Source: Channa striata (lineage: Eukaryota; Chordata; Actinopteri; Anabantiformes; Channidae). Taken from it: a DNA stretch of 64,000 nucleotides. The stretch spans positions 3,253,851 through 3,317,850 of the forward strand of contig CM065189.1 in the NCBI GenBank assembly GCA_033026295.1, given 5' to 3'. Position numbers and translations under genes: made by a program. The notes under the pieces were generated by a model, which saw nothing but the letters and a program-made list of their open reading frames with translations, was not told where the DNA came from and searched no databases. Numbering within the stretch: the first letter of the stretch is position 1; every line of letters starts with the position of its first letter. Shown here piece by piece: positions 1 to 12,139 of the stretch.

Positions 1-3000
1 CATCCTTTTATGCTCGCAATCGCCTTATCTCAGCGAGGAAATGCTGTTTTGGAGCCAAGCTTGTATTTAACAATTTCTGCACCAAAGTCAAATAAAACTG
101 TGTCTGCCTTCTTATTTAGACTAAATACACTCAGGAGAGACTGGAAAAAAGCTTGTGGGATGTTTCCTTAAAAGACAGTTATTCCAGCATCCTTTTATGC
201 TCGCAATCGCCTTATCTCAGCGAGGAAATGCTGTTTTGGAGCCAAGCTTGTATATAACAATTTCTGCACCAAACTCAAATAAAACTGTGTCTGCCTTGTT
301 ATTTAGCCTAAATACACTCAGGAGAGACTGAAAATAAGCTTGTGGGATGTTTCCTTAAAAGACAGTAAATGCATGTAAATACAGCATCCTTTTATGCTCG
401 CAATCGCCTTTTCTCAGCGAGGAAATGCTGTTTTAGAACTAAAGTTTGTATTTAACAATTTCTGCACCAGACTAAAAAAAACTGTGTCTGCCTTCTTATT
501 TAGCCTAAGTGCACCCAGGAGAGACTGAAAATAAGCTTGTGGGATATTTCCTTAAGAGACAGTTATTCCATCATCCCTTTATGCTCGCAATCGCCTTTTC
601 TCAGCGAGGAAATGTTGTTTTGGAGCCAAGCTTGTATTTAACAATTTCTGCACCAAACTCAAATAAAACTGTGTCTGCCTTCTTATTTAGACTAAATACA
701 CTCAGGAGAGACTGGAAATAAGCTTGTGGGATGTTTTCTTAAAAGACAGTAAATGTATGTAAATACAGCATCCTTTTATGCTCGCAATCGCCTTTTCTCA
801 GCAAGGAAATGCTGTTTTAAAGCCAAGCTTGTATTTAACAATTTCTGCACCAAACTCAAATAAAACTGTGTCTGCCTCCTTATTTAGCCTAAATACACTC
901 AGGAGAGACTGAAAATAAGCTTGTGGGATGTTTCCTTAAGAGACAGTTATTCCATCATCCTTTTATGCTCGCAAACGCCTTTTCTCAACGAGGAAATGCT
1001 GTTTTAAAGCCAAGCTTGTATTTAACAATTTCTGCACCAGACTCAAATAAAACTGTGTCTGCCTTGTTATTTAGCCTAAGTGCACTCAGGAGAGACTGAA
1101 AATAAGCTTGTGGGATGTTTCCTTAAAAGACAGTAAATGTATGTAAATACAGAATCCTTTTATGCTTAATCGCCTTTTATCAGCGAGGAAATGTTTTTGG
1201 AAGCAAAGCTTGTATTAAACAATTTCTGCATCAGACTCAAATAAAACGGTGTCTGCCTTCTTATTTAGCCTAAATACACTCAGGAGAGAATGGAAATAAG
1301 CTTGTGGGATGTTTCATTAAAAGACAGTAAATGCATGTAATTCCACCATCCTTTTATGCTCGCAATCGCCTTTTCTCAGCGAGGAAATGCTGTTTTAAAG
1401 CCAAGCTTGTATTTAACAATTTCTGCACCAGACTAAAAAAAACTGTGTCTGCCTTCTTATTTAGCCTAAGTGCACTCAGGAGAGACTGAAAATAAGCTTG
1501 TGGGATGTTTCCTTAAGAGACAGTTATTCCATCAAATCGCCTTTTCTCAGCGAGGAAATGCTGTTTTAAAGCCAAGCTTGTATTTAACAATTTCTGCACC
1601 AAACTCAAATAAAACTGTGTCTGCCTTCTTATTTAGCCTAAATACACTCAGGAGAGACTGGAAATAAGCTTGTGGGATGTTTCCTTAAAAGACAGTAAAT
1701 GTATGTAAATACAGAATCCTTTTAAGCTCTTAATCGCCTTTTCTCAGCGAGGAAATGTTTTTGGAAGCAAAGCTTGTATTTAACAATTTCTGCACCAGAC
1801 TCAAATAAAACTGTGTCTGCCTTCTTATTTAGCCTAAATACACTCAGGAGAGACTGGAAATAAGCTTGTGGGATGTTTCATTAAAAGACAGTAAATGTAT
1901 GTAATTCCAGCATCCTTTTATGCTTGCAATCGCCTTATCTCAGCAAGGAAAAGCTGTTTTAAAGCCAAGCTTGTATTTAACAATTTCTGCACCAGACTCA
2001 AATAAAACTGTGTCTGCCTTCTTATTTAGCCTAAAAAACTCAGGAGAGACTGAAAATAAGCTTGTGGGATGTTTCCTTAAAAGACAGTTATTCCAGCATC
2101 CTTTTATGCTCGCAATTGCCTTATTTCAGCGAGGAAATGCTGTTTTGGAGCCAAGCTTGTATTTAACAATTTCTGCACCAAACTCAAATAAAACTGTGTC
2201 TGCCTCCTTATTTAGCCTAAATACACTCAGGAGAGACTGGAAAGAAGCTTGTGGGATGTTTCCTTAAAAGACAGTAAATATATGTAAATACGGCATCCTT
2301 TTATGCTCGCATTCGCCTTTTCTCAGCGAGGAAATGCTGTTTTAAAGCCAAGCTTGTATTTAACAATTTCTGCACCAGACTAAAAAAAACTGTGTCTGCC
2401 TTCTTATTTAGCCTAAGTGCACTCAGGAGAGACTGAAAATAAGCTTGTGGGATGTTTCCTTAAGAGACAGTTATTCCATTTAATCGCCTTTTCTCAGCGA
2501 GGAAATGCTGTTTTAAAGCCAAGCTTGTATTTAACAATTTCTGCACCAAACTCAAATAAAACTGTGTCTGCCTTCTTATTTAGCCTAAATACACTCAGGA
2601 GAGACTGGAAATAAGCTTGTGGGATGTTTCCTTAAAAGACAGTAAATGTATGTAAATACAGAATCCTTTTAAGCTCGCAATCGCCTTTTCTCAGCGAGGA
2701 AATGTTTTTTGGAAGCAAAGCTTGTATTTAACAATTTCTGCACCAGACTCAAATAAAACTGTGTCTGCCTTCTTATTTAGCCTAAATACACTCAGGAGAG
2801 ACTGGAAATAAGCTTGTGGGATGTTTCATTAAAAGACAGTAAATGTATGTAATTCCAGCATCCTTTTATGCTTGCAATCGCCTTATCTCAGCAAGGAAAA
2901 GCTGTTTTAAAGCCAAGCTTGTATTTAACAATTTCTGCACCAGACTCAAATAAAACTGTGTCTGCCTTCTTATTTAGCCTAAAAACTCAGGAGAGACTGA

Positions 3001-6000
3001 AAATAAGCTTGTGGGATGTTTCCTTAAAGACAGTTATTCCAGCATCCTTTTATGCTGCATAATCGCCTTATCTCAGCGAGGAAATGCTGTATTGGAGCCA
3101 AGCTTGTATTTAACAATTTCTGCACCAAACTCAAATAAAACTGTGTCTGCCTTCTTATTTAGACTAAATACACTAAGGAGAGACTGGAAATAAGCTTGTG
3201 GGATGTTTCCTTAAAAGACAGTAAATGTATGTAAATACAGCATCCTTTTATGCTCACAATCGCCTTTTCTCAGCAAGGAAATGCTGTTTAAAAGCCAAGC
3301 TTGTATTTAACAATTTCTGCACCAAAATCAAATAAAACTGTGTCTGCCTTCTTATTTAGCCTAAATACACTCAGGAGAGACTGGAAATAAGCTTGTGGGA
3401 TGTTTCCTTAAAAGACAGTTATTCCAGCATCCTTTTATGCTCGCAATTGCCTTATCTCAGCGAGGAAATGCTGTTTTGGAGCCAAGCTTGTATTTAACAA
3501 TTTCTGCACCAAACTCAAATAAAACTGTGTCTGCCTCCTTATTTAGCCTAAATACACTCAGGAGAGACTGAAAATAAGCTTGTGGGATGTTTCCTTAAGA
3601 GACAGTTATTCCATCATCCTTTTATGGTCGCAATCGCCTTTTCTCAGCGAGGAAATGTTTTTTGGAAGCAAAGTTTGTATTTAACAATTTCTGCACCAGA
3701 CTCAAATAAAACTGTGTCTGCCTTGTTATTTAGCCTAAGTGCACTCAGGAGAGACTGAAAATAAGCTTGTGGGATGTTTCCTTAAAAGACAGTTATACCA
3801 GCATCCTTTTATGCTCGCAATCGCCTTATCTCAGCGAGGAAATGCTGTTTTGGAGCCAAGCTTGTATTTAACAATTTCTGCACCAAACTCAAATAAAACT
3901 GTGTCTGCCTCCTTATTTAGCCTAAATACACTCAGGAGATACTGGAAAGAAGCTTGTGGGATGTTTCCTTAAAAGACAGTAAATATATGTAAATACGGCA
4001 TCCTTTTATGCTCGCATTCGCCTTTTCTCAGCAAGGAAAAGCTATTTTAAAGCCAAGCTTGTATTTAACAATATCTGCACCAAACTCAAATAAAACTGTG
4101 TCTGCCTTCCTATTTAGCCTAAATACACTCAGGAGAGACTGAAAATAAGCTTGTGGGATGTTTCCTTAAAAGACAATTATTCCAGCATCCTTTTATGCTC
4201 GCAATCGCCTTATCTCAGCGAGGAAATGCCGTTTTGGAGCCAAGCTTGTATTTAACAATTTCTGCACCAAACTCAAATAAAACTGTGTCTGCCTTCTTAT
4301 TTAGCCTAAATACACTCAGGAGAGACTGGAAATAAGCTTGTGGGATGTTTCCTTAAAAGACAGTTATTCCAGCATCCTTTTATGCTCACAATCGCCTTAT
4401 CTCAGCGAGGAAATGCTGTTTTGGAGCCAAGCTTGTATTTAACAATTTCTGCACCAAACTCAAATAAAACTGTGTCTGCCTCCTTATTTAGCCTAAATAC
4501 ACTCAGGAGAGACTGTAAATAAGCTTGTGGGATGTTTCCTTAAAAGACAGAAAATGTATGTAAATACAGCATTCTTCCTTCTTATTTAGTCTAAATACAC
4601 TCAGGAGAGACTGGAAATAAGCTTGTGGGATGTTTCCTTAAGAGACAGTTATTCCAGCATCCTTTTATGCTCGCAATCGCCTTTTCTCAGTGAGGAAATG
4701 TTTTTTTTGAGCCAAGCTTATATTTAACAATTTCTGCACCATACTCAAATAAAACTTTGTCTGCCTTCTTATTTAGCCTAAAAACACCCAGGGGAGACTG
4801 AAAATAAGCTTGTGGGATGTTTCCTTAAGAGACATCAAGAGACAATTTCTGCCTCGCAATCGCCTTATCTCAGCGAGGAAAAGCTGTTTTAAAGCCAAGC
4901 TTGTATTTAACAATTTCTGCACCAGACTAAAATAAAACTGTGTCTGCCTTTTTATTTAGTCTAAATACACTCAAGAGAGACTGGAAATAAGCTTGTGGGA
5001 TGTTTCCTTAAAAGACAGTAAATGTATGTAAATACAGCATCCTTTTATGCTCGCAATCGCCTTTTGTCAGCGAGGAAATGCTCTTTTAAAGCAAAGTTTG
5101 TATTTCTGCACCAGACTAAAAAAAACTGTGTCTTCCTTCTTATTTAGCCTAAATACACTCAGGACAGATTGGAAATAAGCTTGTGGGATGTTTCCTTAAA
5201 AGACAGTAATTCCAGCATCCTTTTATGCTCGCAATCGCCTTTTCTCAGCAAGGAAATGTTGTTTTGGAGCCAAGCTTGTATTTAACAATTTCTGCACCAA
5301 ACTCAAATAAAACTCTGTCTGCCTTCTTATTTAGCCTAAATACACTTAGGAGAGACTGAAAATAAGCTTGTGGGATGTTTCCTTAAGAGACAGTTATTCC
5401 AGCATCCTTTTATGCTCGCAATCGCCTTTTCTCAGCGAGGAAAAGTTTTTTGGAAGCAAAGCTTGTATTTAACAATTTCTGAACCAGACTCAAATAAAAC
5501 TTTGTCTGCCTTCTTTTTAGCCTAAAAACACCCAGGGGAGACTGAAAATAAGCTTGTGGGATGTTTCCTTAAGAGACATCAAGAGACAATTTCTGCCTCG
5601 CAATCGCCTTATCTCAGCGAGGAATAGCTGTTTTAAAGCCAAGCTTGTATTTAACAATTTCTGCACCAAACTCAAATAAAACTGTGTCTGGCTTCTTATT
5701 TAGCCTAAATACACTCAGGAGAGACTGAAAATAAGCTTGTGGGATGTTTCCTTAAAAGACAGTAATTCCAGCATCCTTTTATGCTCGCAATCGCCTTATG
5801 TCAGCGAGGAAATGCTGTTTTAGAACTAAAGTTTGTATTTAACAATTTCTGCACCAAACTCAAATAAAACTGTCTCTCTCTCCTTATTTAGCCTAAATAA
5901 GCTCAGGAGAGACTGAAAATAAGCTTGTGGGATGTTTCCTTAAAAGACAGTAAATGTATGTGGAGCCTTATCTCAGCGAGGAAATGCTGTTTTAGAACTA

Positions 6001-9000
6001 AAGTTTGTATTTAACAATTTCTGCACCAGACTAAAAAAAACTGTGTCTGCCTTCTTATTTAGCCTAAATACACTCAGGAGAGACTGAAAATAAGCTTGTG
6101 GGATGTTTCCTTAAAAGACAATTATTCCAGCATCCTTTTATGCTCGCAATCGCCTTTTCTCAGCGAGGAAATGCTGTTTTAAAGCCAAGCTTGTATTTAA
6201 CAATTTCTGCACCAGACTCAAATAAAACTGTGTCTGCCTTCTTATTTAGCCTAAAAACACTCAGGAGAGACTGAAAATAAGCTTGTGGGATGTTTCCTTA
6301 AAAGACAGTTATTCCAGCATCCTTTTATGCTCGCAATCGCCTTTTCTAAGCAAGGAAAAGCTGTTTTAAAGCCAAGCTTGTATTTAACAATTTCTGCACC
6401 AAACTCAAATAAAACTGTGTCTGCCTTCTTATTTAGCCTAAATACACTCAGGAGAGACTGAAAATAAGCTTGTGGGATGTTTCCTTAAGAGACAGTTATT
6501 CCATCATCCTTTTATGCTCGCAATCGCCTTTTCTCAGCGAGGAAATGTTGTTTTGGAGCCAAGCTTGTATTTAACAATTTCTGCACCAGACTAAAAAGAA
6601 CTGTGTGTGCCTTCTCATTTAGCCTAAATGCACTCAGGAGAGACTGAAAATAAGCTTGTGGGATGTTTCCTTAAGAGACAGTTATTCCATCATCCTTTTA
6701 TGCTCGCAATCGCCTTATCTCAGCGAGGAAATGCTGTTTTGGAGCCAAGCTTGTATTTAACAATTTCTGCACCAAACTCAAACTCAAAAACTGTGTCTGC
6801 CTTCTTATTTAGCCTAAATACACTCAGGAAAGACTGGAAATAAGCTTGTGGGATGTTTCCTTAAAAGACAGTAAATGTATGTAAATACAGCATCCTTTTA
6901 TGCTCTTAATCGCCTTTTCTCAGCAAGGAAAAGCTGTTTTAAAGCCAAGCTTGTATTTAACAAATTCTGCTCCAGACTCAAATAAAACTGTGTCTGCCTT
7001 CTTATTTAGCCTAAAAACACTCAGGAGAGACTGAAAATAAGCTTGTGGGATGTTTCCTTAAAATACAGTTATTCCAGCATCCTTTTATGCTCGCAATCGC
7101 CTTATCTCAGCGAGGAAATGCTGTTTTGGAGCCAAGCTTGTATTTAACAATTTCTGCACCAAACTCAAATAAAACTGTGTCTGCCTTCTTATTTAGCCTA
7201 AATACACTCAGGAGAGACTGGAAATAAGCTTGTGGGATGTTTCCTTAAAAGACAGTTATTCCATCATCCTTTTGCTAATCGCCTTATTTCAGCGAGGAAA
7301 TGCTGTTTTGGAGCCAAGCTTGTATTTAACAATTTCTGCACCAAACTCAAATAAAACTGTGTCTACCTTCTTATTTAGCCTAAATGCACTCAGGAGAGAC
7401 TGAAAATAAGCTTGTGGGATGTTTCCTTAAGAGACAGTTATTCCATCATCCTTTTATTCTCGCAATCGCCTTATCTCAGCGAGGAAATGTTGTTTTGGAG
7501 CCAAGCTTGTATTTAACAATTTCTGCACCAGACTCAAATAAAACTGTGTCTGCCTTCTTATTTAGCATAAAAACACTCAGGAGAGACTGGAAATAAGCTT
7601 GTGGGATGTTTCCTTAAAAGACAGTTATTCCAGCATCCTTTTATGCTCGCAATCGCCTTTTCTCAGCGAGGAAATGCTGTTTTGGAGCCAAGTTTGTATT
7701 TAACAATTTCTGCACCAGATTAAAAAAACTGTGTCTGCCTTCTTATTTAGCCTAAATGCACTCAGGAGAGACTGAAAATAAGCTTGTGGGATGTTTCCTT
7801 AAGAGACATCAAGAGACAATTTCTGCCTCGCAATCGCCTTATCTCAGCGAGGAAATGCTGTTTTGGAGCCAAGCTTGTATTTAACAATTTCTGCACCAAA
7901 CTCAAATAAAACTGTGTCTGCCTTCTTATTTAGCCTAAAAACACTCAGGAGAGACTGAAAATAAGCTTGTGGGATGTTTCCTTAAAAGACAGTTATTCCA
8001 GCATCCTTTTATGGTCGCAATCGCCTTATCTCAGCGAGGAAATGCTGTTTTGGAGCCAAGCTTGTATTTAACAATTTCTGCACCAGACTAAAAAAAACTG
8101 TGTCTGCCTTCTTATTTAGCAAAAATACACTCAGGAGAGACTGAAAATAAGCTTGTGGGATGTTTCCTTAAAAGACAGTTATTCCAGCATCCTTTTATGC
8201 TCGCAATCGCCTTTTCTAAGCAAGGAAAAGCTGTTTTAAAGCCAAGCTTGTATTTAACAATTTCTGCACCAAACTCAAATAAAACTGTGTCTGCCTTCTT
8301 ATTTAGCCTAAATACACTCAGGAGAGACTGAAAATAAGCTTGTGGGATGTTTCCTTAAGAGACAGTTATTCCATCATCCTTTTATGCTCGCAATCGCCTT
8401 TTCTCAGCGAGGAAATGTTGTTTTGGAGCCAAGCTTGTATTTAACAATTTCTGCACCAGACTAAAAAGAACTGTGTGTGCCTTCTCATTTAGCCTAAATG
8501 CACTCAGGAGAGACTGAAAATAAGCTTGTGGGATGTTTCCTTAAGAGACAGTTATTCCATCATCCTTTTATGCTCGCAATCGCCTTATCTCAGCGAGGAA
8601 ATGCTGTTTTGGAGCCAAGCTTGTATTTAACAATTTCTGCACCAAACTCAAATAAAACTGTGTCTGCCTTCTTATTTAGCCTAAATACACTCAGGAAAGA
8701 CTGGAAATAAGCTTGTGGGATGTTTCCTTAAAAGACAGTAAATGTATGTAAATACAGCATCCTTTTATGCTCGCAATCGCCTTTTCTCAGCAAGGAAAAG
8801 CTGTTTTAAAGCCAAGCTTGTATTTAACAAATTCTGCTCCAGACTCAAATAAAACTGTGTCTGCCTTCTTATTTAGCCTAAAAACACTCAGGAGAGACTG
8901 AAAATAAGCTTGTGGGATGTTTCCTTAAAATACAGTTATTCCAGCATCCTTTTATGCTCGCAATCGCCTTATCTCAGCGAGGAAATGCTGTTTTGGAGCC

Positions 9001-10091
9001 AAGCTTGTATTTAACAATTTCTGCACCAAACTCAAATAAAACTGTGTCTGCCTTCTTATTTAGCCTAAATACACTCAGGAGAGACTGGAAATAAGCTTGT
9101 GGGATGTTTCCTTAAAAGACAGTTATTCCATCATCCTTTTATGCTCGCAATCGCCTTATTTCAGCGAGGAAATGCTGTTTTGGAGCCAAGCTTGTATTTA
9201 ACAATTTCTGCACCAAACTCAAATAAAACTGTGTCTACCTTCTTATTTAGCCTAAATGCACTCAGGAGAGACTGAAAATAAGCTTGTGGGATGTTTCCTT
9301 AAGAGACAGTTATTCCATCATCCTTTTATTCTCGCAATCGCCTTATCTCAGCGAGGAAATGTTGTTTTGGAGCCAAGCTTGTATTTAACAATTTCTGCAC
9401 CAGACTCAAATAAAACTGTGTCTGCCTTCTTATTTAGCATAAAAACACTCAGGAGAGACTGGAAATAAGCTTGTGGGATGTTTCCTTAAAAGACAGTTAT
9501 TCCATCATCCTTTTATGCTCGCAATCGCCTTTTCTCAGCGAGGAAATGCTGTTTTGGAGCCAAGCTTGTATTTAACAATTTCTGCACCAGATTAAAAAAA
9601 CTGTGTCTGCCTTCTTATTTAGCCTAAATGCACTCAGGAGAGACTGAAAATAAGCTTGTGGGATGTTTCCTTAAGAGACAGTTATTCCATCATCCTTTTA
9701 TTCTCGCAATCGCCTTATCTCAGCGAGGAAATGTTGTTTTGGAGCCAAGCTTGTATTTAACAATTTCTGCACCAGACTCAAATAAAACTGTGTCTGCCTT
9801 CTTATTTAGCATAAAAACACTCAGGAGAGACTGAAAATAAGCTTGTGGGATGTTTCCTTAAAAGACAGTTATTCCAGCATCCTTTTATGGTCGCAATCGC
9901 CTTATCTCAGCGAGGAAATGCTGTTTTGGAGCCAAGCTTGTATTTAACAATTTCTGCACCAGACTAAAAAAAACTGTGTCTGCCTTCTTATTTAGCAAAA
10001 ATACACTCAGGAGAGACTGAAAATAAGCTTGTGGGATGTTTCCTTGAAAGACAGTTATTCCATCATCCTTTTATGCTCGCAATCGCCTTAT
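1..10091 (-). repeat. Satellite array, reverse orientation (about 187-197 bp units)
   Basis: Roughly 53 tandem units, each containing CATCCTTTTATGCTCGCAAT, then GAGGAAATGCTGTTTT, AACAATTTCTGCACCA, CTTATTTAG and TGGGATGTTTCCTTAA. These are the reverse complement of the satellite units found from 12,140 onward. Units vary by substitutions, by presence or absence of a short AAATGTATGTAAATACAG insert, and by small indels around GCTCGCAATCGCC. All units here carry the GGAGAGACTG version of the variable segment; the GTTCTGCTGACTGG version that is common in the forward arrays is absent, so this is a separate subfamily and not just an inverted copy. Short 60-70 codon open frames recur in the units but show no sign of being genes. 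No other feature was seen in this stretch, which continues beyond the left edge. Confidence 0.97.
6270..9672 (-). repeat. Higher-order duplication inside the left satellite array
   Basis: About 1.5 kb at 6,270-7,800 recurs nearly unchanged at about 8,140-9,672, offset by roughly 1,870 bp (ten units). Shared private variants include TTTTCTAAGCAAGGAAAAGC (6,341 and 8,212), GTGTGTGCCTTCTCATTTAG, and AACAAATTCTGCTCCAGAC. Copies diverge at the right end, where 7,800 carries a CATCAAGAGACAATTTCTGCC variant that 9,670 lacks. That variant also occurs near 4,830 and 5,575, marking other segmental copies. Confidence 0.8.
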
Positions 10092-10124
10092 CCCTTGCAC
10101 TGCACACTCTTCGGGTGTTGACTC

Positions 10125-11310
10125 GGGGGTCCGAGGGACCCCGCCCGCTGCAGCGGACCTTCCCCAGGTCCCCTGCGCTGCGGGGTCAGAGGGACCCCGC
10201 CCGCTCCAGCGGAGCTTACCCAAGTCCCCTCCGCTGGGGGGTCCGAGGGACTTTCCCGACGTCCGCTCCGCTGGGGGGTCCGAGGGACCCCGACCGCTCC
10301 AGCGGACCTTAACCACGTCCCCTGCCCTGCGGGGTCCGAGGGACCCCCCGTCGTCAACTCCGCTGCGGGGTCTGAGGGACCCCCCCGACGTCCCCTCCGC
10401 TGCGGGGTCCGAGGGACCCCCGGTCGGCCCCTCCGCTGCGGGGTCCGAGGGACCCCCCGACGTCAACTCCGCTGGGGGGTCCGAGGGACCCCGACCGCTC
10501 CAGCGGACCTTACCCACGTCCCCTGCCCTGTGGGGTCAGAGGGACCCCCCGTCGGCCCCTCCGCTGCGGGGTCCGAGGGACCCCCCGACGTCCCCTCCTC
10601 TGGGGGGTCCGAGGGACCCCGACCGCTCCAGCGGACCTTACCCACGTCCCCTGCCCTGCGGGGTCAGAGGGACCCCCCGTCGGCCCCTCCGCTGCGGGGT
10701 CCGAGGGACCCCCCGACGTCCCCTCCTCTGGGGGGTCCGAGGGACCCCGCCAGCTCCAGCAGACCTTACCCACGTCCCCTGCGCTGCGGGGTCAGAGGGA
10801 CCCGCGTCGTCAACTCCGCTGCGGGGTCCGAGGGACCCCCCGACGTCCCCTCCTCTGGGGGGTCCGAGGGACCCCGACCGCTGCAGCGGACCTTCCCGAC
10901 GTCCCCTCCGCTGCGGGGTCAGAGGGACCCCCCGTCGTCCCCTCCGCTGCGGGGTCTGAGGGACCCCCCCCGACGTCCCCTCCGCTGGGGGTCTGAGGGA
11001 CCCCGACCGCTGCAGCGGACCTTCCCGACGTCCCCTCCGCTGCAGGGTCAGAGGGACCCCGCCGGCTCTAGCGGACCTTACCGACGTCCCCTCCGCTGCG
11101 GGGTCTGAGGGACCCCCCCCCGACGTCCCCTCCGCTGTGGGTCCGAGGGACCCGCCAGCTCCAGCGGACCTTCCCGGCGCCCCTGCGCTGGGGGGTCAGA
11201 GGGACCCCGCCGGCTCTAGCGGACCTTACCGGCGTCCCCTCCGCTGCGGGGTCTGAGGGACCTTCCCGACGTCCCCTCCGCTGCGGGGTCTGAGGGACCC
11301 CTGGACCTGG
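10125..11310. repeat. Array of GC-rich hairpin subrepeats in block 1
   Basis: Some thirty short units built on GGGGTCCGAGGGACCCC, a near-perfect inverted repeat with a 3-nt loop, alternating with CCGCTGCAGCGG or CCGCTCCAGCGG and with GACGTCCCCTCCGCTG. The same array is present in block 2 at about 38,735-39,360 in the other orientation. Confidence 0.9.
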
Positions 11311-11654
11311 GCTCAGACTCTGCACGTCTGCTGTGGGGCCTCGGGGACCCCAGGATAGAGGACATTCTCGGACCCTGACTCCTCGCGGCCGGGGCGCGCC
11401 GTCTCCTAGGGGCCTGGCGGACCCGGGACATCGGGATGGAGGACCTTCTCGGGGCCTGACTCCGCGCGCCCCGATGTCCCGTCTCCTCGGGGCCTCGCGG
11501 ACCCGGGCTCGTAAACCTTCCAGGGCTCGGACTCCGCGCCCCGGCGTCCCGTCTCCTCGGGGCCTCGCGGACCCGGGATCGTAAACCTCCCGGGCCCTGT
11601 CTCAGAGAGTCCGGGACGTCCCGTTCCACGCGAGGCCCGTGGCCTCGGGTCGGA

Positions 11655-11914
11655 GGGACCCGGGGGAGGGATTGAGAGAAGGGAGGGAGGGGGAGAGAGA
11701 AAGAGAGAGAGAGAGGAAGAAGGAGAGAGAGAGAGAGAGAGACAGATGAGAGATGAGAGTCTGAAGCGCATGCGCGGGCCGGGGTGGATCGAGGGGGGGT
11801 GAGAAGAGATGGGGGAGGAGGAAAGATGGGGGGGGGGGGACAGATGGGGTGATATGGGGGAGGAGAGATGAAAGAAAGAGAGATGAAAGAAAGAGAGAGA
11901 GGACGCGCATGCGC
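11655..11914. promoter_or_regulatory. Purine-rich tract with two GCGCATGCGC palindromes
   Basis: GA-rich simple sequence flanked by GCGCATGCGC at 11,766-11,775 and 11,905-11,914. This palindrome is the known consensus core for the vertebrate activator NRF1. It is found in the matching place in block 2. Setting in a CpG-rich block suggests a promoter-like region, but no downstream transcript can be identified. Confidence 0.45.
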
Positions 11915-12139
11915 GGGGGAAACAGCCCCCCCGTTGGACGCGCGAGGTAGAGGGTGCGCGAACAGCCCCAAAAAAAACGACTTTTGGGCCAACTCCCCCG
12001 TGTCGAATACGGCGCCCTCTAGCCCCTCTAGCTCTCTGGGCCTAGAGCTAAAGGCGGGTAGCGATTTAAAAACACCCCCCCCTCCCGCTCTTTCTCTTTC
12101 TCCCAGCATTCCCCGTGTGAGAACAGGGTAGCACGAGGG

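Larger units (their letters stand above)
10092..12139 (-). mobile_element. GC-rich block, copy 1 (reverse), possible deletion derivative of the piggyBac-ended element
   Basis: A sharply bounded GC-rich segment between two satellite arrays of opposite orientation. Read on the minus strand it begins CCCTCGTGCTACCC at 12,139 and ends GTGCAGTGCAAGGG at 10,092. Internal order on that strand: about 85 bp unique end, a TGTTTTTAAATCGC segment, a CT-rich tract with two GCGCATGCGC palindromes, diverged 60-70 bp GC repeats, then a long array of short hairpin repeats. The CCCT...AGGG termini match the general form of piggyBac-family ends, but only about six of the first nine bases agree between the two ends. 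No credible protein is encoded; the long open frames are products of the repeats. Copies 2 and 3 share the same order. Confidence 0.7.

Noticed and set aside
509..9834. Recurring 60-70 codon open frames in the left satellite array
   Set aside because: They are the same satellite unit read in one frame, start at internal ATGs, differ freely in length, and are broken in many units. No start context or codon bias suggests a protein.
10092..12139. Ribosomal DNA spacer
   Set aside because: GC-rich subrepeats resemble rDNA spacers in texture, but no 18S, 5.8S, 28S or 5S sequence was seen anywhere in the window.
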